The notes beneath the pieces are model-generated. The model was not told the origin of the DNA. It did no database searches and saw nothing but the letters and a program-made list of their open reading frames with translations. The position numbers were made by a program, and so were the translations under genes. Shown here piece by piece: positions 26,043-35,584 of a stretch of 64,000 nt of DNA. Numbering within the stretch: the first letter of the stretch is position 1; every line of letters begins with the position of its first letter. Source of the stretch: an endosymbiont of unidentified scaly snail isolate Monju (GTDB lineage: Bacteria; Pseudomonadota; Gammaproteobacteria; Chromatiales; Chromatiaceae); contig NZ_AP012978.1 of assembly GCF_000801295.1 (NCBI RefSeq), forward strand, positions 1,798,001-1,862,000. Direction: 5' to 3'.

Positions 26043-29000
26043 ATGCCCGGCGAGATTTCCGTGAACAAGCACCAGCAACTCGGCCTGGCCGGCGCCATCG
26101 CCCGGTCGTTCATCCACTCCCCGCTGTCGCCATTGCTGTTCCTGGCCATGCTGGGCATGGGCATCATCGGCCTGATCGCCACCCCGCGCCAGGAAGATCC
26201 GCAGATCTCGGTGCCCCTGGTGGACATCTTTCTCGCCTATCCCGGTGCCTCGGCGGAGCAGGTGGCGGCCAAGGGGATCGAGCCGCTGGAGCGCATCATG
26301 TCCGAGATCCCGGGCGTCAAGCACGTCTATTCGGCGAGCATGCGCGAACAGGGCATCGTCACCGTGCGCTTCCGCGTGGGCGAAGAGGCCGGTCCCTCGA
26401 TCATCAAGGTGCACGACAAGCTGGCCTCGCACCTCGACCGGATACCGCCCGGCATCCAGGGCCCGCCGCTGGTAAAGGTGAAAGGCATCGACGACGTGCC
26501 CATCGTCACCCTCACCCTGTGGAGCCGCGAGCTCGACAGTGCCAACCTGCGCAAGCTGGCGAACAACGTACTGCAACAGCTCAAGCAAATCCCGGACACC
26601 GGCCAGGGCTTCATCGTCGGCGGCCAGCACGACCAGATCCGCATCCAGATCCGGCCCGAGAAGCTTTCCAGCCATGGCGTCACCGCCGACGAGATCGTGG
26701 CGCGCATCCGCCATGCCAACCTAGAGCGCCGGGTCGGCCGCGGCGAGCAGGACAACCACGACTTCCGCATCTATGCCGGAGCCTTCCTGCGCACCCCGCA
26801 GGACGTGCAGAACCTCGTGCTGCGGGTAGAAGACGGCGCGCCGGTCTATGTGCGCGACGTGGCCGAGGTGAGCTGGGCGCCGGAAGAAACCCGGCACTAT
26901 GTCAATTACTTCACCGGCCCGGCGACCGCCGCCTCGCTGGCGGACGAACGCATCGCCGACGGCGAGAACGCGATAACCATCGCCATCGCCAAGAAGCAGG
27001 GCAGCAACGGCGTGACCGCGGCCGAGGCCATCCTCGAACGGATGGAGATGCTGAAGGGCGACCTGATCCCCGAGCAGGTCGAGGTGGCGGTCACCCGCAA
27101 CTACGGCCAGACCGCCGCCGACAAGGTGAACGCCCTGCTCATGAAACTGGTGATCGCCACCGGCATCGTCACCCTGCTGGTGTGGTGGACGCTGGGCTTC
27201 AAGCCGGCGCTGGTGGTGACCATCGTCATTCCGGTGGTCATCCTGATGACCGTGTTCGCTGCCTTCGTGATGGGCTTCAGCATCGACCGGGTGTCGCTGT
27301 TTGCGCTGATCTTCTCCATCGGCATCCTGGTGGACGACGCCATCGTGGTGGTCGAAAACATCTACCGACGCTGGCTGCTCAAGGGCGAACCCTCTACCGA
27401 GATCGCCATCGACGCGGTGCGCGAAGTGGGCAACCCCACCATTGTCGCCACCTTCACCGTGGTCGCCGCGCTGATGCCCATGGCCTTTGTGCGCGGCCTG
27501 ATGGGGCCCTACATGGCTCCCATCCCGGTGCTCGGCTCGGTGGCCATGATCATCTCCCTGTTCGCGGCCTCCGCCTTCACCTCGTACCTGGTGATGCGCA
27601 TCCGCCCCTCCATGGCGCGGCTGGAACAGGCCGAGGGAAAGGAACACGCCACCAACGCGCGCCTCGAGCGCCTGTTCCGCCGCATCCTGCCGCCGCTGCT
27701 CGACAACCGCCTGCTCGGGTATGGCTTTCTGTTCGCCCTGATCGGCGCCTTCTTCGCGGTCTGCGCCCTGTTCTACACCACCGCGGTCACGGTGAAGATG
27801 CTGCCGTATGACAACAAGCCCGAGTTCGCCGTTGTCATCGACCTGCCGGAAGGCACCGCCCTGCCGGTGACCGCCAACGTGGCGCGCGAGATGGCCGAGA
27901 CATTGCGCGGCATCGACGAGGTGACCGCCCTGCAAACCTACGCCGGCACCGCACGCCCCTTCGACTTCAACGGCATGGTGCGTCACTACTACCTGCGCGA
28001 ACAGCCCTGGCAGGCGGAGATTCAGGTGCAACTGGTGGACAAGCACGCGCGTAGCGCCTCCATCCACGAGCTGGCCGAACGCGCGCGTGCCCTGCTCAAG
28101 CCCATCGCTGACGCTTATGGCGCCCACATCACCGTGGCCGAGATGCCGCCCGGGCCGCCGGTGCTGCAATCGGTGGTAGCCGAGATCTACGGTCCCGATG
28201 CCGAGACCCGGCGCGAGGTCGCACGCCACATGACCGAGGTCTTCGAGCAGACCGAGGGCATGGCCGACGTGGACAATTACATGACCGAGCCCCACGCCTC
28301 CTGGCGCTTCGTCATCAATGCCCAGAAGGCCTCGACCAAGGGCGTGACCACCGCCCGCATCGTCGAGAATCTGGCCATGGTGATGGGCGAGTACAAGATC
28401 ACCGACCGACGCACCGACAACGCGCTGGAGCCCACCTGGATCACCATCCAGGCCCCGCTGGCGTTGCGCGCCAACCCGCAGGCCCTGGGCGACCTGCCGA
28501 TCGCCGCACCGGGCGGGGTGACCATCCCGCTGGCCGAACTGGGCCACTGGGAACGCATCAGCGAGGACCCGATCATCTATCACAAGGATCTGAGGCCGGT
28601 GGAATACGTGGTCGGCGACGCGGTTGGCCGCCTGGGCGCGCCCATCTATCCCATGATGAAAATCGACGAGGCCCTGCAGGACTACGTCACCCCCGACGGC
28701 CAGACGCTCTCCGGAACCATGACCGGCCCGCCGCCGGCCAACGGCCTGTCGGGCTTCGAGTGGGCCGGCGAATGGACCGTCACTTACGAGACCTTCCGCG
28801 ACATGGGGGCAGCCTTCGGCGTGGCCCTGGTGCTGATCTACATGCTGGTGGTGGGCATGTTCGGCAACTTCACCGTGCCGGCCATCATCATGGCGCCCAT
28901 CCCCCTGACCCTGCTGGGCATCGTCCCGGGACACTGGATCATCACCCAGATCACCGGCACCAATGCCTATTTCACCGCCACCTCGATGATCGGCTTCATC

Positions 29001-29336
29001 GCCCTGGCCGGCATCATCGTACGCAACTCCATCCTGCTGGTGGACTTCGCCGTGGAAGAGATCCGCTGCGGGCGCGACGTGCGCGAGGCGGTGCTGTTGT
29101 CGTGCAAGGCGCGTACCCGGCCGATCCTGATCACCGCCTTCGCCCTGATCGGCGGCGCCAGCGTGATCCTGTTCGACCCCATCTTCCAGGGCATGGCCAT
29201 CTCGCTGATGTTCGGCGTCTTCGTCTCCACCCTGCTCACCCTGCTGGTGATCCCACTGGGCTGTGTGAGCGCGGCCAGGAGCATGCGGGCCATCGCCGAT
29301 GCACGTGACACCAAGGGCGCGCCGCGGGCGATCTGA
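26043..29336 (+). CDS. RND efflux transporter, inner-membrane pump
   Basis: 1097 residues with the 12-helix RND plan: one helix near residues 25-45, a large periplasmic loop, helices 2-6 (about 370-560), a second loop, and helices 8-12 near the C-terminus. The helix 4 proton-relay motif is SIGILVDDAIVVVENIYRR, and GNFTVPAIIMAPIPLTLLGI and AGIIVRNSILLVDFAVEEIR mark the second half. This is the HAE/AcrB-like branch rather than the CzcA metal branch (DGAVVMVEN). The substrate cannot be inferred. A hairpin (29358-29377) follows the stop. Confidence 0.94.
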   Translation: MPGEISVNKHQQLGLAGAIARSFIHSPLSPLLFLAMLGMGIIGLIATPRQEDPQISVPLVDIFLAYPGASAEQVAAKGIEPLERIMSEIPGVKHVYSASMREQGIVTVRFRVGEEAGPSIIKVHDKLASHLDRIPPGIQGPPLVKVKGIDDVPIVTLTLWSRELDSANLRKLANNVLQQLKQIPDTGQGFIVGGQHDQIRIQIRPEKLSSHGVTADEIVARIRHANLERRVGRGEQDNHDFRIYAGAFLRTPQDVQNLVLRVEDGAPVYVRDVAEVSWAPEETRHYVNYFTGPATAASLADERIADGENAITIAIAKKQGSNGVTAAEAILERMEMLKGDLIPEQVEVAVTRNYGQTAADKVNALLMKLVIATGIVTLLVWWTLGFKPALVVTIVIPVVILMTVFAAFVMGFSIDRVSLFALIFSIGILVDDAIVVVENIYRRWLLKGEPSTEIAIDAVREVGNPTIVATFTVVAALMPMAFVRGLMGPYMAPIPVLGSVAMIISLFAASAFTSYLVMRIRPSMARLEQAEGKEHATNARLERLFRRILPPLLDNRLLGYGFLFALIGAFFAVCALFYTTAVTVKMLPYDNKPEFAVVIDLPEGTALPVTANVAREMAETLRGIDEVTALQTYAGTARPFDFNGMVRHYYLREQPWQAEIQVQLVDKHARSASIHELAERARALLKPIADAYGAHITVAEMPPGPPVLQSVVAEIYGPDAETRREVARHMTEVFEQTEGMADVDNYMTEPHASWRFVINAQKASTKGVTTARIVENLAMVMGEYKITDRRTDNALEPTWITIQAPLALRANPQALGDLPIAAPGGVTIPLAELGHWERISEDPIIYHKDLRPVEYVVGDAVGRLGAPIYPMMKIDEALQDYVTPDGQTLSGTMTGPPPANGLSGFEWAGEWTVTYETFRDMGAAFGVALVLIYMLVVGMFGNFTVPAIIMAPIPLTLLGIVPGHWIITQITGTNAYFTATSMIGFIALAGIIVRNSILLVDFAVEEIRCGRDVREAVLLSCKARTRPILITAFALIGGASVILFDPIFQGMAISLMFGVFVSTLLTLLVIPLGCVSAARSMRAIADARDTKGAPRAI

Positions 29337-29775
29337 GGCGCCCGGAATACCGGCCCACCCCTTGCTCGCGCAAGGGGCAAACCGCGAAGGGCTCCAGGAG
29401 GCTTCCAACCGCCCCCTCCGCCCGCAGTGCCTCGTACGGACACCGCCAGGCCCACTCCTCCCCCGCTCGCGGGGGAGGCCGGGAGGGGGCAAACCACACA
29501 ACAGCTGCGAATTCCCCCGGCTCTCGGGATGTTGGTGAAACATCCGGACTGGAAGCACTCGATCAGGCCATTGGCCTGGCAATGCCGCAAGTCAGCTACA
29601 CAAATGGCGACCCGAGGCCGGGTTGATTCAGACCTTGGTATGGATGGTCGCGGCCATGTCGCTTATCCTGCCCCTCCTTGCCAACGCACGCGTCGATCAG
29701 CGCTCGAGCCAAGATAACCGTTCCCGGCCCAGAGGGACCTGGTTACGCGGGAGCTGACAACCTGAGGGGATAGAA
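29337..29775. other. Gene-free stretch with GC-rich palindromes
   Basis: 439 nt between the RND and NYN genes. Besides the hairpin at 29358 it holds CCTCCCCCGC-TC-GCGGGGGAGG (29457-29478), related to the longer palindrome at 50811-50859, and a small hairpin GGATGTT..AACATCC (29528-29545). No conserved reading frame is visible. Base composition becomes less GC-rich towards the right, marking entry into an accessory patch. Confidence 0.6.
29358..29377 (+). terminator. Hairpin after the RND operon
   Basis: CCCCTTGC-TCGC-GCAAGGGG, an 8-bp perfect stem with a 4-nt loop, 21 nt after the pump stop codon. No T-tract follows, so it may act as a 3' stabiliser or a weak terminator. Confidence 0.5.
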
Positions 29776-30309
29776 GTGAGCAGAATAGTCTGGATCGCCG
29801 ATGCCGGGTATCTGATAAAAGCCTGTCCGGGAAAGTTTGATTATCTGAAGCTGAAGGAATTGCTGGAATCGGAATGCGGGGGAACCTTTGCCGAATCGTT
29901 CTACCTCAATTCAACACCCTATCCGCCGACCGATGCACAGGACTCGTTCCACTCATGGCTGAAGACGGCTCCTCCCCGGGGGCCCAAGATGCGGGTAAAG
30001 CTGTACAAGCTGAAGGACATGCATCATCAATGTCCCAACTGCAACCACTCGTTTGATCGCCCGGTGCAAAAGGGGGTTGATGTCGGGATTGCGACCTTGA
30101 TCGTAAAGTTGGCGGCACAGGACCAGTACTCCCGATTGATTCTGTCCGCCGGCGATGGCGATTTTGAAGATGCCATTGCCTTTGCCAAGGAAGAACTCCA
30201 CAAGGAAATCTGGATTTCAGGATTCCCGGAGAGCTTGTCTCCCGATCTTCAATCCTATGCCGACAAGGTGATCTGGCTCGACGAGCACTGGGATGCGTTC
30301 AAGAAGTAG
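29776..30309 (+). CDS. NYN-domain (LabA/DUF88-like) putative ribonuclease
   Basis: 177 residues starting with GTG, preceded by GAGGGG at good spacing. The PIN-like NYN fold shows an early acidic residue (VWIADAGYL), KGVDVGIATLIVKLAAQ with the central Asp, and SAGDGDFEDAI with two more acidic residues, a plausible metal-binding site. A single CPNC knuckle lies near residue 93. NYN proteins are RNA-processing or RNA-cleaving enzymes; the bacterial LabA group is mostly uncharacterised. No antitoxin-like partner adjoins it. Its codon use is less GC-biased than that of genes on either side, which suggests transfer. Confidence 0.85.
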   Translation: MSRIVWIADAGYLIKACPGKFDYLKLKELLESECGGTFAESFYLNSTPYPPTDAQDSFHSWLKTAPPRGPKMRVKLYKLKDMHHQCPNCNHSFDRPVQKGVDVGIATLIVKLAAQDQYSRLILSAGDGDFEDAIAFAKEELHKEIWISGFPESLSPDLQSYADKVIWLDEHWDAFKK

Positions 30310-30625
30310 CACATGGCAACGTGCCCTGCCCGATCGCCATTCCGCTGTGCCCCATAGGGGGGGGGGAGGCGAGCCTTTGCCGTCAGGAGTCGGCAGGCCA
30401 GACTCGAGTGCAAGTACAACCCGCGGAAATAATAGGGGATCGACCACGATTTCTCGTTCTCAGGAACAGCTTGCGGCCATACTCAATAGACGGGTAACAC
30501 CTGGCAAACCGGTCATTCTCACAAATGGAAGGAGGCAGCAGGTTGGTGGTTTTCTGCACATCATGACGAGTAAGCCTGGCCTGCCCCCTGTTTTCCTCCC
30601 GAATTCGGGATACAAAACGACGGAG
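30310..30625. other. Gene-free stretch with a G10 run
   Basis: 316 nt between the NYN and DUF3592 genes. It has a G10 homopolymer at 30357-30366 and no ORF with recognisable protein features. An open frame in phase with the next gene crosses it, but that peptide is low-complexity and unlike a protein domain, so I do not extend the gene into it. Confidence 0.5.
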
Positions 30626-31060
30626 ATGGCATTGAAATCACTCTTGGGAATATTCTTCTTGATTGGCGCTTGCCTTCTTGGAGTCGACCTGCTCGCCGGA
30701 ATAAAAATGCTCAACGCTCAGAGTTGGCCGCGAGCAGATGGAACAATAGAATCGTCTTCATTTGTTCTGGCAGGAAGCAAACCATCAACAACTTCTGAAA
30801 AAGTATCTTATTCATACCAAGTTGATGGAAAGATACATGAGAATGATAGAATTTATTTTGGTATGGTGATTTCGAGCAGGAACAAGCCATTGTCCTACAG
30901 GAAGGGCGAGCACGTATATGTCTTTTACAACCCAGATGACCCTTCCGAATCTGTCCTCAGGACAGATGACACTCACTCCGTGATATTTGTTGGCTTTGCT
31001 GGCATGGCTTTCATTGGGTTTTCCCTGTTTGGGTATTGGCTTGAGCGAAGAAAAGCGTGA
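30626..31060 (+). CDS. DUF3592-like two-helix membrane protein
   Basis: 144 residues from the ATG of MALKSLLGIFF, preceded by CGGAG. It has a membrane helix at each end (about 5-25 and 115-135) and a beta-rich central part with WPRADGTIESS, VSYSYQVDGK and YRKGEHVYVFYNPDDP, the DUF3592 pattern. The function of that family is unknown. Low-GC codon use matches the neighbouring NYN gene rather than the core genome. Confidence 0.8.
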   Translation: MALKSLLGIFFLIGACLLGVDLLAGIKMLNAQSWPRADGTIESSSFVLAGSKPSTTSEKVSYSYQVDGKIHENDRIYFGMVISSRNKPLSYRKGEHVYVFYNPDDPSESVLRTDDTHSVIFVGFAGMAFIGFSLFGYWLERRKA

Positions 31061-31088
31061 CAAACCACCTCACCTGATCGCTATTCCT

Positions 31089-31524
31089 TAGCGCTGCGCA
31101 GCAGCGACTGAGTTTAGTCTTCGGATAATCGGGCAACAGAGAAGGTCACGGCTTCTCCAGCTCCTGGATAGCTCAGGTCAAAAAATCGGAGATGGAACGG
31201 AGTATATCCTGGAAGGTACAGATCAAAAAAAATACGGAAAACATATTTCCAGCGGATGGCTTTCACGTGAACCAGACACCCATTCAGAGAATACCTTCAT
31301 GCTTTCCATATCTCCACGAGGAGATCTGATGCCTGGTGAAATCTCTGTCCCCAACGACTTTCGGGCAATGAAGGGCGGTCCACTTGTTCATTGCCGCACA
31401 GAAAAAGGCATTCGACCAACGAAAAGGCGGTTGACAAACGGCATCCGACAGTTCACTTCAGCGGACACACCAACGCATACCGCCAGGGTTGGCGTCGTGC
31501 ATCATTTCAATACGGCAGGTATCC
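31089..31524 (+). pseudogene. Possible decayed coding fragment of unknown family
   Basis: About 140 codons are open between 31092 and the next gene without a plausible start. The part translating LLQLLDSSGQKIGDGTEYIL then EGTDQKKYGKHISSGWLSRE then PDTHSENTFMLSISPRGDL reads like an authentic protein end, whereas the following part does not. I do not recognise the family. The most likely reading is a remnant of a transferred gene. Otherwise the region is empty. Confidence 0.3.
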
Positions 31525-32048
31525 ATGAAAATCAGGAACAAATACACAGTATCGGCGCTTTTACTCCTGTCTGTCGTCTTGCTGGGTGTACTTGTCCCTG
31601 GCGGACCAGTGGAAACAAGAAGTTTTGCGCATATCAATCCAGCAATATTGTTGGCATTCAACACATTCCTCACCTCATTGGGCATAATCAGCATCCTGCT
31701 TGTCTACTTTGTCCTGAAGGACAGAAAATGGGCATTCATTGTTTCAGCGATATGCGGAATCTCTTATTTTATTGTATATGCCATGGACTTGGGGGAAATA
31801 TTCCCGGTCTCGCCAGACTCGATGCCTCGATCACTGTTAACAATAGAGCTGACAGGTTCAGCCGCCTTTCTTCCTCTGATTTTTTCTCCATCCTGGAGGC
31901 TTTCAAAACCGTCAGCAATGAGAAAGAACAAGTCGGCGATCATGTGGCGATTTCCAGAAAGCTTGCACTCTTTATCGTCTTTCTGGTTATTGTCGGCATT
32001 GTTGTTATTGCCTTTGCCACGAGATCTGCGATGGATGGCAATGCATAA
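31525..32048 (+). pseudogene. Small four-helix membrane protein, frameshifted at T6
   Basis: The first frame (MKIRNKYTVSALLLL) has three membrane helices, with VPGGPVETRSFAHINP between the first and second, to about residue 115. At the T6 run 31880-31885 the better continuation is in another frame (FSILEAFKTVSNEKEQVGDH, then a fourth strong helix ALFIVFLVIVGIVVIAFA) ending at 32048. One extra T would join them into about 174 residues. I do not recognise the family. Either true decay or a one-base error explains it. Confidence 0.6.
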
Positions 32049-32169
32049 CAAGGAGGATTCACTCGGACGCCACAAGGCGCCGATTGTTCCTCGCTCTGCC
32101 TTTTGGCATCGCTGATCTGCGACATCGGGCGGCAAAGGAGTGCTCTCGCCATAACCAGAGAGGGGAAAA

Positions 32170-32394
32170 ATGAGAATTGCAGTGTTTGGGAGCACAGGCG
32201 GTACGGGGCTTTCCTTGCTCGAGCAGGCAGGTCAACGCGGATATCAGGTAGTCGACAACCCGGAGACAGGCCGTTACAAGATAGGCACCGTTCTGAATAC
32301 CGGCCTCAGTTCAAGTATCGCACGTGCAGCCCTGGCAACGGCTCTACTCGACCAGTTGGAGAACAATGAGTTCATCGGGAAATGCAGTCGTTGA
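32170..32394 (+). pseudogene. Internally deleted NAD(P)-binding (atypical SDR) gene
   Basis: 74 codons. The start MRIAVFGSTGGTGLSLLEQA is the Rossmann nucleotide-binding loop of NAD(P)H-binding epimerase-like proteins, normally about 210 residues. After GYQVV the sequence jumps to ETGRYKIGTVLNTGLSSSIA and LLDQLENNEFIGK, which resemble the family's C-terminal end. The middle, including the YxxxK-equivalent core, is gone. It is therefore a remnant, although it is still an open frame with a ribosome-binding site (AGGGG). Confidence 0.7.
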
Positions 32395-32454
32395 CCGAAT
32401 GTCGCCCAACAAGAATCCGCACCAGGGCGCCCAGGTCTCCCCCGAAAGAGTTGA

Positions 32455-32900
32455 CACCTCCAGCTAACGAAAAGGAGGTGACAAATGCCCGGGATCAAGG
32501 GGCCAAGAAGGGTTCATCAGTACCGTAAGGAATTCAAGGTGACGGCGGCGCGGCGCGGCCACCGGCCTGAAATTCAGGTCAAGGACGTGGCGACCGAACC
32601 GAACATCCATCCCTTCATGTTGTCACGATGGCGCAAGGAATACCGGGAAGACAAACTGCAGGGGAATGTGAAGAAATCCATTGCCCCTGGGGCCGCGGCG
32701 GGGCTTTAAGCGGCTGCAACAGTGGAACGGGAGCATGCCCGGCTATAGCGGGAGCATGAATTCGTGAGAAGACCCCCCGGATTCTGTTCGAAACGAAGAG
32801 GGTAATCTTCGAATTCATGGGGCAGAATCGGGGAAATCCCGGCATCGATCCCCTGTGCCGGGTGTATGACGTTACCCGTGAAGTCGAGTCCGCGGTCCTT
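32455..32900 (+). mobile_element. IS3-family insertion sequence remnant
   Basis: A first ORF (32485-32709) encodes an OrfA-type transposase start: HQYRKEFKVTAARR, then VKDVATEPNIHPFMLSRWRK, an IS3-group helix-turn-helix. It is then scrambled; pieces such as REHEFVRR and GFCSKR appear in other frames (32735-32805). An OrfB-like start (FEFMGQNRGNPGIDPLCRVY) is visible at about 32808-32870. No catalytic DDE core remains. The left end may be near 32447, where GACACCTCC pairs with GGAGGTGAC just before OrfA. The element is dead. Confidence 0.75.
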
Positions 32901-32909
32901 CGCGGGCTC
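32886..32909 (-). terminator. Hairpin at the end of the ABC importer operon
   Basis: GAGTCCGCG-gtcctt-CGCGGGCTC, a 9-bp stem with one mismatch, lies directly beyond the stop codon of the last ABC gene on the minus strand. There is no clear T-tract. It is likely a 3' end or a weak terminator. Confidence 0.4.
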
Positions 32910-32910
32910 C

Positions 32911-33675
32911 CTAGATCGCCAGGTACTCCTCGCGCAGCTCGTGGTTGTCGAGGACTTCCTGGGCGGTGCCGTCGAACACCACCTGCCCCATGTCGAGGAT
33001 GACCGCGCGATCGGCCAGGTTGAGGGCAGCGATGGCGTTCTGTTCGACGATGATGGTGGTGATGCCGAGCTCGCGGATGCCTTCGAGGATGCGTTCGATC
33101 TCCTGCACGATGACCGGCGCCAGGCCCTCGTAGGGCTCGTCGAGCAGCAACAGCTTCACATCGCGCGCCAGCGCGCGGGCCACGGCCAGCATCTGCTGCT
33201 CGCCGCCCGAGAGGGTGACCGCTTCCTGTTGCCGACGCTCGGCCAGGCGCGGGAAGTGTTCGTAGATGCGCTCCTTGGTCCAGCCGTGTGGCGGGGCGAT
33301 CTGCGCCAGGTCCAGCGATTCCTCGACGGTGAGCCCGGGGATGATACGCCGGTCCTCGGGCACCAGTTGAATGCCGGCGCGCGCGGCCTGCCAGCAGGCC
33401 ATCTCGTGTATCGGCTGGTGATCCAGCCAGACCTCGCCGTGTTTCATCTCGGGCGCCTCCACCCGGGCAATGGTACGCAGGGTGGAGGTCTTGCCGGCGC
33501 CGTTACGGCCCAGCAGGGCCAGGATCTCGCCCTCGCGGATGTCGAAGCTCACCCCCTGCACGATATAGCTCTCGCCGTAGTAGCTGTGCAGCTCCCAGGC
33601 CGAGAAAAAGGCCGGCGAGGGGCCGCGCGCCTTGATCGGCGGGGTCTTGGGTGCTCGCTTGGTGGTGAAAGTCAT
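32911..33675 (-). CDS. ABC importer ATP-binding protein, LivF type
   Basis: 254 residues. Walker A is GRNGAGKTSTLRTIA, the signature is TLSGGEQQMLAVARAL and Walker B is [14 protein letters not shown]. The LivF/BraG form is recognised from SYYGESYIVQGVSFDI and the short C-terminus (DNHELREEYLAI). About 25 residues precede the usual start. It works with the upstream LivG-type ATPase as a heterodimer. Its start overlaps that gene's stop by 4 nt (ATGA). Confidence 0.93.
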   Translation of the reverse strand: MTFTTKRAPKTPPIKARGPSPAFFSAWELHSYYGESYIVQGVSFDIREGEILALLGRNGAGKTSTLRTIARVEAPEMKHGEVWLDHQPIHEMACWQAARAGIQLVPEDRRIIPGLTVEESLDLAQIAPPHGWTKERIYEHFPRLAERRQQEAVTLSGGEQQMLAVARALARDVKLLLLDEPYEGLAPVIVQEIERILEGIRELGITTIIVEQNAIAALNLADRAVILDMGQVVFDGTAQEVLDNHELREEYLAI

Positions 33676-34451
33676 ATCTCTGCACTCCCCAGGTAGGCCT
33701 CGCGCACCTTGGGGTGTCCCTTGATCTCGTCGGGCTCACCCTCGGCGATGATGGCGCCCTGCGCCAGCACGCTGATGCGGTCGGCCAGGCTGAACACCAC
33801 GTGCATGTCGTGTTCGATGATGACCTTGGTCATGCCGCTCTGCTTGATCTTCTTGAGCAGTTCAATGGTGCGGTTGGTATCGTGCCGCGCCATGCCGGCG
33901 GTGGGTTCGTCGAGCAGCAACAGCTTGGGATGCTGGATCAGGCACATCGCCAGCTCCAGGCGCCGCTTGTTGCCGCGCGACAGGTTGCCCGCATGATGGT
34001 GCGCCTGATCGGCCATGCCGAAGTCCTCGAGCAGGCTCATGGCCTCTTCCTCGATGGCCTTTTCATTGCGCAGGGCCGAGAATGGGTTGAAACGGAAGGT
34101 CCCCTCCTTGTGCGCAAAGGCCGGGATCATCACGTTGTTCAGCAGCGACAGCTCGGGAAAGATCTCCGGCGTCTGGAACACGCGCGAGATACCGAGCTGG
34201 TTGATGTCGTGCGGCTTCATGTCGCCGCCGGTCAGGTCGTGATCGAGGAAACGGATACTCCCGCTGTCGGGGCGGATGCGACCGATGCAGGTGTTGAGCA
34301 GGGTCGACTTGCCGGCCCCGTTGGGCCCGATGATGGCGTGCGTCTTGCCCTCCTCGATCTCGAGGTCGATGTTGGACAGCGCCTTGAGTCCCCCGAAGGT
34401 CTTGTTCACCCCGCGGATGGACAGGACGATGTTGCGCGAAGTCTCGCTCAT
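33672..34451 (-). CDS. ABC importer ATP-binding protein, LivG type
   Basis: 259 residues. Walker A is [14 protein letters not shown], the signature [16 protein letters not shown] (Ser-Arg-Gly-Asn in place of the usual SGGQ) and Walker [17 protein letters not shown]. The SRGNKR form of the signature is less common than LSYGQQR and marks a subgroup of the HAAT importers. Both ends overlap neighbours by 4 nt, so it is translationally coupled with the permease and the second ATPase. Confidence 0.93.
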   Translation of the reverse strand: MSETSRNIVLSIRGVNKTFGGLKALSNIDLEIEEGKTHAIIGPNGAGKSTLLNTCIGRIRPDSGSIRFLDHDLTGGDMKPHDINQLGISRVFQTPEIFPELSLLNNVMIPAFAHKEGTFRFNPFSALRNEKAIEEEAMSLLEDFGMADQAHHHAGNLSRGNKRRLELAMCLIQHPKLLLLDEPTAGMARHDTNRTIELLKKIKQSGMTKVIIEHDMHVVFSLADRISVLAQGAIIAEGEPDEIKGHPKVREAYLGSAEI

Positions 34452-35575
34452 GCGTGGCCCTCCTCCGCCGGCTTGCGGCCAAACAGCCCGGCGATGCGCC
34501 GGAAGCCCTCCATGATGCCACCCGGCAGGAAGATGATGATGACCATGAAGAGCACACCCAGCGTCAGGTGCCAGCCGTCACCCACGAAGGGCGAGGTGAT
34601 GGTGACCATGAAGTCTGCCAGCCAGCCGGGCAGGAAATCAAAGGCCTGTTGCAGCACCTGATCGTTGAACGACGAGAAGATGTTCTCGAAATACTTGATG
34701 GTGGCCGCACCGATGATGGGGCCGATCAGGGTCCCCACCCCGCCGAGGATGGTCATCAGCACCACCTCGCCCGAGGCGGTCCACTGCATGCGCTCGGCGC
34801 CGGCCAGCGGATCGACGATGGCCATCAGCGAACCGGCCAGGCCAGCATACATGCCCGAGATCACGAAGGCGCTCAGCAGGTAGGGCCGCGGATTGAACCC
34901 GGTGTACTCCATGCGCGTCTGGTTGCTCTTGATCGCCACCAGCTTCATGCCGAAGGGCGAGCGGAAGATGCGCAGCGACACCCAGAAGCCGAGGATCAAC
35001 AGGGCCGCGCAGAAGTAGAAGCCGCTGTAGCCGGTGAGCGTGACGCCGAACAGGTCGGCCAGCGGCGAGCCTTCAACCTGCACGCCCAGGGCCGCATCGA
35101 GCACGCGCGGATCGGTGCGCAGCACGCGCAGGCCGGTCTCGCCATTGGTGATCGGGGTGAGCACCGAATAGGCCAGGTTGTACGACATCTGCGCAAAGGC
35201 CAGGGTGAGAATCGAAAAGTAGATACCGGTGCGGCGCAGGCTGAGGAAGCCGATCACCAGCGCGAACAGGGCCGAGATGGCCACCGCCAGCAACACCGCC
35301 GGGATCACATTCATGGTCAGCAGCTTGAACGACCAGACGGTGGCGTAGGAACCGACACCGAGAAAGGCCGCGTGACCGAAGGACAGGTAGCCGGTGAGCC
35401 CGAACAGCAGGTTGTAGCCGATGGCGAACAGGCCAAAGATGGCGAACTTCTGCAGCAGGTCCGGGTAGCCGGCGCCGATAGTCGTCGCCCACAAGGGCGC
35501 GGTCAGCACCACGACCGAGAACAGTGCCAGCAGCAGGATGTCTCGTGCTCGCGAAGATGCGACGATGGTTTGCAT
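34448..35575 (-). CDS. ABC importer permease, LivM type
   Basis: 375 residues with about ten membrane helices and the LivM core ([20 protein letters not shown], then [20 protein letters not shown], and [16 protein letters not shown]). The region between about residues 155 and 215 carries an added periplasmic loop. It forms the translocation pore with the LivH-type permease. It starts 9 nt after that gene's stop and overlaps the ATPase gene. Confidence 0.93.
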   Translation of the reverse strand: MQTIVASSRARDILLLALFSVVVLTAPLWATTIGAGYPDLLQKFAIFGLFAIGYNLLFGLTGYLSFGHAAFLGVGSYATVWSFKLLTMNVIPAVLLAVAISALFALVIGFLSLRRTGIYFSILTLAFAQMSYNLAYSVLTPITNGETGLRVLRTDPRVLDAALGVQVEGSPLADLFGVTLTGYSGFYFCAALLILGFWVSLRIFRSPFGMKLVAIKSNQTRMEYTGFNPRPYLLSAFVISGMYAGLAGSLMAIVDPLAGAERMQWTASGEVVLMTILGGVGTLIGPIIGAATIKYFENIFSSFNDQVLQQAFDFLPGWLADFMVTITSPFVGDGWHLTLGVLFMVIIIFLPGGIMEGFRRIAGLFGRKPAEEGHA

Positions 35576-35584
35576 GTCGATACC

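Noticed and set aside
24647-26227. Long minus-strand open frame opposite the RND adaptor
   Set aside because: Antisense shadow of a well-conserved adaptor; low-complexity Arg/His/Gly-rich peptide.
26721-29582. A very long open frame (over 950 codons) antisense to the RND pump
   Set aside because: It mirrors the GC-rich codon pattern of the pump gene; the peptide is His/Gly/Asp-rich and shows no domain. The pump on the other strand is fully conserved.
29776-30309. NYN-domain gene as the toxin of a toxin-antitoxin pair
   Set aside because: No small DNA-binding or antitoxin-like ORF adjoins it; the neighbours are a gene-free stretch and a membrane protein.
30357-30366. G10 run as a phase-variable promoter or coding tract
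   Set aside because: It lies in a gene-free stretch about 260 nt before the next start, with no promoter elements visible; equally likely a homopolymer error.
32485-32900. Active insertion sequence
   Set aside because: OrfA is truncated and OrfB is reduced to a short start; no DDE catalytic core and no matched terminal repeats.
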